DNA from: Simmondsia chinensis | Taxonomy: Eukaryota; Streptophyta; Magnoliopsida; Caryophyllales; Simmondsiaceae | DNA length: 64,000 nucleotides | Reading direction: 5' to 3' | Assembly (NCBI GenBank): GCA_018398585.1 | Contig: JAGTTD010000005.1 | Coordinates: 10,591,355-10,655,354, forward strand | Notes under the pieces: generated by a model | Told to the model about the DNA's origin: nothing | What the model saw: the letters and a program-made list of their open reading frames with translations, nothing else | Database searches by the model: none | Program-made: the position numbers and the translations under genes | Part shown: in pieces, positions 55,152 through 64,000 of the stretch | Numbering within the stretch: the first letter of the stretch is position 1 | Layout of the letters: the number at the start of each line of letters is the position of its first letter

Positions 55152-57108
55152 AGTTTGAGTATATTTGATCGATTAAAAATTGATATTGGCTTGAGTATAA
55201 ATACTACTTTGAGATACATAATTTCAAAGTGTCAATTGTCTACAACTGTTGCTAAATCAATCATCAAAAATAAGAAGAGTAATTCATTGTTTGAATACAA
55301 TACAATATAGCCTATTCATATGACAATTGTTCAACATGCTAACTTACAAGGTTTTCTTATGTTCCTCGACCTTGAAATTCATTTATGTAATACTTTGTCT
55401 AGAATGCAAAAACAATTGGATAATCAACATTTGCAACGTGGGAATAACTTGCAATTAATTCATGACATTGCTTTGGAATTAATAGTAAGGGCAAGAGAGC
55501 ATAGGAGAAAAGAAAGAGAAGGATGGAGTGAAGAAAGACAAAAGGTCATGTATGTGTTCTCAACCATGAAAGTCATTTATGAGATACAACTAGCTACAAT
55601 ATGATGTCAATAACCCAAAAATATTTGAATAACCAACATCGAAAGTGTAGTAATTATTTGCAATTAATGTATCACGTTACTACGAAATTAATAACGGCAC
55701 TGGGACAAAAAGAAAGAGAAGGATAGAGAGGAAAAAAAAAGGAAGACAACAAGAATGAAGCTGAGAATGGAAAAGAGTACGAAGAAATCTATGGAAAACA
55801 CGGAAGTGGAAAATTATGAAAAAAAAAACTTTCTAAAATGGTTTTCGATTTCCAAAATAGTAGGAAAAATTGGAAAATTATTTTTCAACTTTGTTCTTGG
55901 TAACTACAGTATTGGACAGCATTTTTTTTACTTTTTCAATTGTCTTGAAAATTTTTCCATGCAACTAAATACTTTTATCTTGAAACAACTCCTTAATTTT
56001 TCCCAAATTTCAAATACCACAAAATCCTATCCCTTGCTTTCTAGCGACTGTCACTGCCAAACCTTCTGTGACCACGAAACCTCAGCAAAGGTCCGGACAA
56101 CCGGTCACCTCGGTCCTCCAATAGTAGCCGCTATCATTGTCTAGCTCGTGCTCCCCCCCTCCCCCCCAAGGTGCTCATGACCTCGAATCACCATTACTAC
56201 TCCCGATCATGACCACGGTGACCCCTCCATTTCCATTCTCTCCAATAGTCGGACCGACGTTATACCTTGCTCAATGTCAGTTGATCCAAGGTTACTCACC
56301 TCTAGTCATCTTATACTATTGCTAGCCATTCGCCTCCCTCCTCTTATTCATTATGTGATGTTGCATTAGTTGCTTGTCTATAGCCCATTTCTGCACCTGA
56401 CAAACTTGACTATACAACTTAGTGTTTCCTTTCTCATTCCATTCATCTCCTCACGTTCTCGAGTTGCAGAGAACAATCCGAACTGAGGCCAATTCTTTCA
56501 CTCTCCTAAAAGTTGGTCTAGAGCTTACCAAATTTGTCCACCAACACCTAGCCTTCTAGCTTTGGGTGCTCGACAACAATCTAGACAGTAAGCCTATACT
56601 CTTGACAGAAGATGTTAACAACCCCCTCCCCCAGCATAATTGAGTATTCCATTAAGTGTGTCATCCCACATCACTATTATAGGCTATAAATTTAATTAAG
56701 ATCATTAACCCTCAACCTCAATGTTGTGGTAGTAGTGCCAGATCCATAGGCCATGAAAACAACAATATTTCATTATGGGCTTGGGTGGCTAAATCTCACA
56801 TTTTCTATCTTTGACTTCGTTTAACCAATTGAACTTAAACTCTTTAAACGGGTACTCATCAAGATTAGGACAATGTACTTAAGTTGCATTCCCTTTATTA
56901 TATCATAAATCGATTTCTTAGAATGGCCTTTGAAAAGGATTTGCCAAATTCTTCTCATCCCTTACGTAATTGATTGGGATTATTTTATTTTTAATAAAAA
57001 GTCTGGTGACACCATATTTCAATGGGAATATGTCTTTGCTTGCTATTATATACCTTAATTTCCGCAAATCCAAGGCCACTCATGAGTTAAAGTGTATCAA
57101 GACTAAGG
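55152..57108. other. No recognisable gene
   Basis: AT-rich sequence with one internal tandem duplication (listed separately) and a C-rich stretch near 56150-56170. Frames at 55320-55604, 55755-56144 and 56137-56325 show no domain. Confidence 0.5.
55368..55730 (+). repeat. Imperfect tandem duplication
   Basis: A segment with 'aacttgcaattaattcatga' and 'gaaaagaaagagaaggatgg' (55446-55527) recurs as 'tatttgcaattaatgtatca' and 'aaaaagaaagagaaggatag' (55655-55726). The offset is about 205 bases. The copies are diverged. Confidence 0.7.
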
Positions 57109-57113
57109 GCATG

Positions 57114-58667
57114 TGTAATATCCAGTCTAATTAAATTAGACTAGGTATTATAATACAATTAAAATTCGCTATTATTTCGATTGGATTATAAATAAATTAA
57201 TGAATTAACTATCAGAAAGAAGACCGTTAGTAATATTAAGGTGATTAATATATATATATATGCGCAAAGAGAAAAATAAAGAAATAATAATAATAATTAA
57301 AAAAAAAGAAAAAGAAAAAGGGGCCGTGGAAACCCCACCCCCAAAAACCTCATATTTCTCTCTCCTCGCACTGCCCCTGTGCCTCTGTTCCCCTTTCGCC
57401 TCTCTCTTTTTGGCTCTCTCGTTTTCTCTTTTTTCTCATCAAATCCTAAATGTCGATTCTCGCTTGATAGGATCCGAGGCTAACCCATAATAGGAGTTCG
57501 ACTTTTGGATTAAACGCTACTCAAGGTAAGTATATCACTCCCCCTACTTGTTTATAAATAAGAAAATTTTGATTATAAGGGTTTGATATGTAAGACTGAT
57601 ATTTGAATAGTTTATTAGTTTGTTAAAATAGGTTCAGGCATATATATTTGGCTAATTTCGTGATTTCTACTCTTTTTATTTAATATATACTGATTTATAT
57701 GTTGATTTAGTGTTTAAATATGTGATTTCTACTATTGTTTGATGTGTTAATATGTAGTTTGAATTGTACTGATTTATACGTTGAATTGATGTTTAAACAT
57801 GTGAATCTTGAAAGAAATTGTACTTGTGAGTATGCGAAAGAAACTATTGTGAACTTGCTATTTGAAATAAAAGATTTTATGGGAAGAGCTTGCAGATAAC
57901 TACGTTGACCCTCCGGGGTCTATCGACAATAGAATGCGAAATGTGAAAGTCGATCTATGACCCTGTCGTGGGAATAATACCGGCACATAGATCTATGTTC
58001 GATCCTAGTGGATCTGTCGACTTAGAACCGGTTCGAATATGTGAAATGTGAACGTCGATTGTGACCCTGTCGCGGGAATAATACCGGCTGTAGTTTTCAT
58101 TTCGTCTGTGAGTTTTACCAAAATGAGTTCTTGTGAAATAAGTTAAATTATAAAGTTGTGATTTGGTGCTACTTTAACATGATTTCTGAAGGAAAAAAAA
58201 AGAATTGATTTTACCTGCTTTGGTTGGAGTTTTATTCGTTTTAAATAATATGTCTGATCCGGGTAGGGTGTATGGTATACTTGCTGAGCCGTTGTTTGCT
58301 CACCCAATTAATTTATCTTCCAGATTAGTAGCCGGTGGCAAATTCTAGAGGAATGAGGACGATGCAGCGGCTCTCTATTTCGGGATTTAGTCTATTTTTG
58401 TAGTTTAATTATTTGATAGTTTTGTAGTGGGATATTGTAGGCTGTTTGAGATATTGTAATTTGAGCTTCCACACTATTAGTTTTAAAATGTTAGTATTGA
58501 TGTATTTGGACTTGAGTTCATATATGTTGGCAAAATTTATGGAATTTTGAGAAATTTTAATCGAAAGATTTTGAGCTTCGTACTATGATGAGGGGATTCA
58601 TTGTAGTACGGCCGTGTAGCGTCCTTTTAACTTAAGCCTATTTGGTATAATGTTTGAAGGCGTTACA
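57114..58667 (+). repeat. Solo LTR (1554 bp) with perfect 5-bp target duplication
   Basis: Begins TGTAATATCCAGTC and ends GGCGTTACA, flanked by gcatg at 57109-57113 and 58668-58672. It is the same family as the LTR at 32053-33533. It has no genes or second LTR beside it, so it is the product of recombination between the LTRs of a full element. Inside are a (TA) run at 57250, a pyrimidine-rich promoter-proximal part (57340-57440), and two copies of 'gaccctgtcg.gggaataat' (57961 and 58069). Confidence 0.95.
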
Positions 58668-58672
58668 GCATG

Positions 58673-58985
58673 AGCTTCCCCCAGAGTGGAATGTCTCCCG
58701 ACACATTCCTCACCATTCAGCTTTATAACTTGCCATTTCTTGACTCTTGGTCGATTTAGCCATATAGCTAGGTTTGTTTATAACTTTTTAAGATATATTT
58801 TTTTTATATTAATGTCGTCTTTTTTCCTTTTTTTTTCGTGGGGGGATCCCCTTAAATTCCCCATAAATAGGGAGCCACTCTTTCCCACGTGGAGATTCAA
58901 ATCCAGGTGGTGCATATGGCCATTGGCATTCTTCACTACTTGGCTGTGTTCCTAAGGTACAATGTTCTAAGGTATAGCCGGCACG
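58673..58985. other. No recognisable gene
   Basis: Short spacer between the solo LTR and copia D. A T tract lies near 58796-58830. Confidence 0.5.
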
Positions 58986-58989
58986 AACA

Positions 58990-60745
58990 CATAGCCACTA
59001 ATAAAAATGAATTTCATCATATTATCGAACACATAATTGCTATCGCCATATCCCTCTAACATAGCATGGACCCTTTTATAATGTGGATTCAAATCTATAA
59101 TACCTCGAAGGTACCTTAACAACTTGATTAAAGCATCGCAATGCTCATTACTAGGATTGTGGGTTTAACTAGTAAGTCTATTAACTCTGTATGTAGTACC
59201 GGAACAAGTGTAGTTGGGAAAAAATATTACACTACCAATTATCTTTGCATACTCAACGTTTTATAAACTATTACCTGTGTTTCTTTTGAAGTAAACACTT
59301 GAATCATATGAAGACATAACAGGAGTGTTATCAAAGTGACCAAACTTTCTTATAGTATTTTCTTCACGTCATGGGATTAACTAAGAATCAAGCCCTCCGG
59401 TGTTCTAGTGATTTTTACTCCTACTATGACATAGACCTTGCCTAAGTCTTCTATGTCAAAACATAAACTTTATAGCGATTAGAAAATTAATGCTCGTGGC
59501 CAAAAACTTCATAAGACTTGTACACACAATCTTCAGCACTATTTAGAGAAAACCTATGCATGACCAAAGTGCAACTAGAATTTTTAAGCCATTGTTTAGG
59601 AGTTTTGTTTGAGACCGCACAATGAGTTTACAAGCTTACACAATTTATTTTCCATTTCAGGAACCTTGAACCCCTCTGGTTGTTCAATGTATATTTCTTC
59701 CTTAAGGTCACTTGAAAAAGTAGTTTTTACTTCCATTTGATGTATTATAAGATTATATATGGATGCTAGAGCTATTAAAGTTTTAATAGTGACAATCTTA
59801 GTTACAAGTGAATAAGGATCAATGTAGTCAATTTCCTTCTTCTAAGTGTAGCCTTAGTCACTAATGTAGCCTTTAATTTATTAATAGACCCATTGGTCTT
59901 TAATTGCTTTCTAAATACCTACTTACACCGGATAGGTTTGCATCCCTATGAAGGCAAAGTCAAGCCAATGGTTTTATTAATCATTATATAGTCTAATTCA
60001 TTATTAATGACCTCTCTCTAAACTGGATTATCTTTGAATTTCATGACCTTATCATATATCTTAGGATATTTCTCATCATGATTCATGAATGCATTAATAA
60101 CATGCTTATCGAAATCGGGCTGGTTAGATATAAAAGCATTAATATAATTTGGTTCAAAGCTAGTGCCAATTTTAGTCCTTTTACCTCTTTGAAGCTCCTA
60201 AACCTTGATCTCAGGAGGGGAATGATTACGTGATGAAATAGTGGATGAAACATGCCACAAAATAGGCATACATGCATTGATAAAAAAAATAGGCTTGAAA
60301 ATGCAGCATATCGTGATTTCATGATTTTACCTAGTTCAAGACTCGGGTCATTTGTCATTATGAATCTATATGCATCATTGGTCGTGGCATACCCCCCAAA
60401 AAAATGACATGTACAATTTTAGGATCTACCTTACATTTTTTTTTAAATTCGAGAATCCTTACTTTAGCTAGACTAACCCCCCCACCCCCACCCAATTCTC
60501 GAAATATTGAAGTTTAGGAGCATCACCATTCCAGATTTCATATGATGTTTTATCTAGTCTTTTATAAGGGGCTTTATTGAGCACGTGGGACATAGATAAT
60601 AAAGCTTCCCTAATAGGGTCGAGGGTATGCCAAATATAATAGGGATCACTTTCAACATGTGCTTAAGAGTTCTATTATTCCTTTCGTCTACACCATTTGT
60701 TAGGGGATATATGGGGTTGTGAACTCATGAATTATTCCATTTTCA
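58990..60745 (-). pseudogene. Ty1/copia pol fragment, copia D
   Basis: Read on the minus strand from 60745: integrase end (a decayed TPYSPQQNG-type segment, then EALLSMSHVLNKAPYKRLDK and TSYEIWNGDAPKLQYFENWG), a linker, RT (INNELDYIMINKTIGLTLPS near 60000; IALASIYNLIIHQMEVKTTF and EEIYIEQPEGFKVPEMENKL around 59700), and RNase H (EYAKIIGSV, NPSNEHCDALIKLLRYLRGI and YKRVHAMLEGYGDSNYVFDN near 59020-59140). The order is intact but frames are broken throughout. It has no LTRs; both ends abut other elements. Confidence 0.8.
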
Positions 60746-60767
60746 TGAAGTTTCCTAGAGATAGCAA

Positions 60768-62105
60768 TACTTGACTTTGCTTCGTGAATTCAATGATTCT
60801 TTTACTTGGAATTATCATGAGATGCTTGGCCTAGACAGAAAGGTGGTTAAGCATAGACTTCCTATCAATCTAGGTTCGAGACCCATCATTAGGGCTCAGG
60901 GGAGAATGTCCCAACAAGTTATCAATTTGGTCAAGGAAGAGATTGAAAGATTCTTAAAGGCCAAGTTTATCAAGACTACAAAGGTACGTCGAATGGTTGG
61001 CAAATATTGTTCTTGTCATTTAAAAGAATGGCAAAATCAGGGTCTGTATTGAGTTTAGGGATGTGAATGCAGCCACCTTGAAGGACGAATACCTAATGCC
61101 TATAGCTGATGTGCTCTTTGACTCAGCTTCGAGTCATGAAGTCTTATCCTTTATGGATGTCTACTGTGGGTACTACCAAGTCATGATTGCTTCAGAAGAT
61201 ACGCACAAGACAACATTCAGGTTTCCTGGGTCAATAAGGACATTTGAGTGGGTAGCTATGCCATTTGGTCTGAAGAATGTTGGCGCCACGTATCAAAGTG
61301 CCATAAACATCATCGTTCATGATCTCATTGGCAAAACCATCGAAGTTTATATAGCTGACATCGTGGTAAAATCAAATCCCAAATTAAACACTTGGAAGAA
61401 TTAAGGGCCATGTTCCTTAGAATGAGGACCCATAACCTCAGGATGAATCTATTAAAGTGTGCTTTTGGCATGCATGCTGGAAACTTCTTAGGTTTTCTAG
61501 TGCACAAAAGGGGCATCAAGGTGAATATTAGTAAGACTAAGGCCATTCAACTGGCCAAACTTCCTTCAAATAAAAAGGAGCTTCAACGCTTCCTAGGGCA
61601 GGTTAATTTCCTAAGACGTTTTATCTCAAATGTCCCAAGAAAAACGAAAGTCTTCTCTCCACTTCTGAGGCTCAAACCTAAGAAGGACTTCAAATGGGAG
61701 GAGCCACATCAAGCAGCCTTGGAGGCCATCCAAGAGTACTTGATTAGGCCACCAGTTCTTATTCCACCAAAGCAGGGCAGACCTTTGAAGATCTATGTCT
61801 CTACTTTTGATGAATCTATTGGTTGTTTGCTTGTACTAGATAATGAGCAAGGGTTTGAATGGTCTATGTTCTACCTTAGCCATTGCTTACATGAATGTGG
61901 AATAAAATACTCCTTGATTGAGAAGTTGCGTATCGTTATTCTATGCATCAATAAAATTGAGACATTACTTCTTGGCATTTACTATATATGTAGTTGGTGA
62001 GATAGATGTCATTAAATACATGCCAGATAGACCATTTATAAGGGGAAGGTTGAGCATGTGGAGTATAGTTTTACTTCAGTTTGAGTTAGTTTACGTATCA
62101 TAAAA
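60768..62105 (+). pseudogene. Ty3/gypsy Tat-type reverse transcriptase and RNase H
   Basis: The fragment begins REFNDSFTWNYHEMLGLDRK, then VKEEIERFLKAKFIKTTKVR, VLSFMDVYCGYYQVMIASED (first catalytic Asp) and MPFGLKNVGATYQSAINIIV. The active-site box is VYIADIVVKS at 61344-61373, normally VYIDDVVVKS, so a catalytic Asp is lost. After frame changes at 61050 and 61402: LKCAFGMHAGNFLGFLVHKR, then FLGQVNFLRRFISNV. A gypsy RNase H follows (PPVLIPPKQGRPLKIYVSTF, where YVS replaces the catalytic YISA/YTD region). Gag, protease and the RT start are absent; it abuts copia D. Confidence 0.9.
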
Positions 62106-62179
62106 GTTAGTAAAGGGCCCTGCCTTAGCATACTTTCTATCTAACCACCCAATCATTAATACTGGCCTAAACTATGAGC

Positions 62180-62500
62180 CAGGCCAATTCTTGGTAGTGG
62201 AAATGGTCCCTTGGAAGTTATTCTTTGATGGATTAAGGGCCAAATCAAGTGCTGGAGTGGGCATTGTGATAGAATCTACTGCTAGTATCATCACCAAATT
62301 GGCCATCACTTTAGTTAAAAAATATTCCAACAACATGGCAGAGTTTAAGGCATTGATCATAGGCCTACAAACTCTCATGCAAATGCAAGTCCTCAATGTT
62401 ATCATCAAGGGGTATTCGCAACTAATAATTTTCCAAGTAAAAGACGAATTTCAATGTTTGAGCGATACCTCAAATCAATACTTATCAGTGGTATAAAAGC
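62180..62500 (+). pseudogene. Second, archaeal-type RNase H of the Tat element
   Basis: A separate RNase H domain follows the normal one, a hallmark of the Tat lineage of plant gypsy elements. It reads WKLFFDGLRAKSSAGVGIVI (first Asp), NNMAEFKALIIGLQTLMQMQ (Glu) and VIIKGYSQLIIFQVKDEFQC, where the usual GDSQL has lost its Asp to Tyr. The fold is about 100 residues, as expected. A stop occurs at 62495. Confidence 0.85.
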
Positions 62501-62939
62501 TGTTGAGTAAATTTAATGGTGTATAGTTTGAGCATATCCCTGGAGAGAACAGAACAAAGCAGCCAATGACTTGGCCCAGTTAGCATTAGGGTGCAAAGAA
62601 ACCATGATCATTAAAACCAAAGTCTTAGACAATAACATTGATTTCACTGACTCTTCTGTCTTGAGAGCAAAGTAATGCCAAGTGGACACTTGGAATGCTT
62701 TGAAACCCATCAAATTGGCCTAAGTCAACGTGAGGACTGGAGGAAGCCTTAATGGATTACTTCAAGAATGCTTAAAATTACGTTAAGGATAGAAAGATAA
62801 AGATGAGGGCTCTTAAACTCCATCTTCATGATGAATTTGGAGACATATAAAAGGGATGTTGGTGAAGTGCTTCTCAAGTGCCCTGACTTGGACGAAGCAA
62901 TGCCGGTGATGGTAGGAGCCCATGAGGGTATCTATGGAT

Positions 62940-63995
62940 CTCATCAATTACGGATGGCTGCATAAAGTATGCCAACGGGTGCAGAGCATACCCAAGACAT
63001 GGTCATGTGCCAAGAGTCCTTGCGGCTGAAATGTATGCTATTGTCAAACCCTTGCCATTCAAAGGTTGGGCAATGGACATCATAGGAGAAATTTACCCTC
63101 CTTCAAGCAAGCAACACTCTTACATTCTTGTGGCCACATATTATTTAACAAAGTGGGTGGAGGCTAAGCCATACAGGAACATCAATCAGCAAGACATGAT
63201 AGATTTTATCAAAGAATTCATCCTATGTAGGTTTGGTATCCCATAAACCATTACTGCAGACCAAGCTAGAGTGTTCAATGGAGTTGAAATTAAGGAGTTT
63301 ACCAAAAGTTTCAACATAGAAATCTTGAACTCAAACCCTTACTATGCTTAAGCCAATGGCCAGGTAGAGTCAACCAACAAGATTTTGAAGGCCAATATTG
63401 AAAAGATGATTGAGGACACTCTTAGGAAGTGGCATGAATTGCTATCGGATGCCCTCTAGGCTTACAAGATGTCTAAATGAGATGCAAATGGGACAACTCC
63501 CTTCCATTTGCCATATGGCCATGATGTCATTCTCCCAGTGGAACTAACGGTTCAGTCTATTAAACTAGCTCATCAAGGGAGTTTTTCTAAACTTGAGTAT
63601 GAGTAGGCTATGATGGACAAAGTGAGTAACTTAGACTAAGTTGGGCTCGATACTCTTCACAAGTTGGAAACATACAAGAAGAGGGTGGCCAAAGCCTACA
63701 ACAAATGGGTTAAGCCTAAGTCTTTTGACTTAGGAGATATAGTCTGAAAAGTGGTTTAAGCCATTAGCCAGAGAGATCGTGCCTTTGGGAGATGGTCCCT
63801 GAACTGCAAAGGCCCATTTAGAGTCATCAATGTGTTTGAAGGCAATGCTTACTTACTGTAAGATCAAGATGGAAGAACTCATTCGAGGGCTATTAATGGA
63901 AGGTTCCTAAAGAAATATATGCTATCAATTTGGGATTCTAACAAGGAAGCCCTTAAGTATAGATTCCCTGAATTGTGGGCTCAGTTTCAATATTA
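62940..63995 (+). pseudogene. Tat-type integrase
   Basis: A degenerate zinc-binding region lies before 63000. The core reads PFKGWAMDIIGEIYPPSSKQ (first Asp), YLTKWVEAKPYRNINQQDMI, FGIP, a stop, TITADQARVFNG (second Asp, normally TDNGTQF), and ANGQVESTNKILKANIEKMI (Glu). The C-terminal half (TPFHLPYGHDVILPVELTVQ, KPKSFDLGDIV, GKCKGPFRV-like) has several stops. The last codons near 63990 read RFPELWAQFQY. The 3' LTR would lie beyond the window. Confidence 0.85.
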
Positions 63996-64000
63996 ATGTC

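Noticed and set aside
55320..55604. 94-codon plus-strand frame
   Set aside because: No domain is visible, and its second half belongs to a diverged tandem duplication.
1..64000. A previously undescribed host gene cluster or defence system
   Set aside because: No multi-gene arrangement of non-transposon genes is present; all recognisable coding sequence belongs to retroelements.

Overview
This window is repeat-rich intergenic DNA from a flowering plant, almost certainly a eudicot. It is AT-rich, and nearly every long reading frame is a fragment of a transposable element: Ty3/gypsy (chromoviruses, a Tat-type element, others), Ty1/copia, LINE-like elements carrying an RRM+DUF4283 ORF1, and short SINEs ending in TTG repeats. 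I found no intact host protein gene, no tRNA gene and no functional rRNA gene. Species cannot be fixed from the sequence.

Layout. 0.3-3.4 kb: an LTR-like fragment followed by a decayed gypsy pol. 6.3-10.3 kb: an internally deleted copia element (minus strand), LTR to LTR, inside a TA microsatellite. 11.5-14.1 kb: a tandem duplication of about 1.25 kb; one copy holds a SINE that the other lacks. 14.2-17.0 kb: an ORF1-only LINE between perfect 18-bp target duplications. 17.4-19.0 kb: a dispersed repeat (called R1 here). 22.0-23.0 kb: a second ORF1-only LINE (minus). 23.6-26.7 kb: a copia element with both LTRs and most of pol deleted. 27.2-36.0 kb: a gypsy element (minus) that landed in a SINE and was itself hit by a second R1 copy and by a foldback-shaped LTR composite. 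36.8-37.9 kb: two SINEs whose 5' head is a whole 5S rRNA sequence and whose 3' body is the TTG-tailed SINE body, in opposite orientation, each with its own target duplication. 38.2-55.2 kb: a three-level nest of copia, holding a Reina-type chromovirus, holding a young chromovirus with LTRs about 3% diverged. 57.1-58.7 kb: a perfectly bounded solo LTR of the same family as the foldback composite. 59.0-60.7 kb: a copia fragment (minus). 60.8-64.0 kb: a Tat-type gypsy pol with a second, archaeal-type RNase H.

The elements do not act together as a system; the window is a layered record of insertions. The order can be read from nesting and target duplications: a SINE, then a gypsy element into it, then R1 and the foldback composite into that gypsy; and copia, then Reina, then the young chromovirus. 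Most coding frames are broken by stops, many of a kind (CAG or TGG to TAG) expected from deamination of methylated cytosines.

The most unusual content is the pair of 5S-rRNA-headed SINEs at 36.8-37.9 kb, followed by the SINE with its paralogous empty site at 12.1 kb and the two LINEs that pass from ORF1 straight to the 3' end without any reverse transcriptase.
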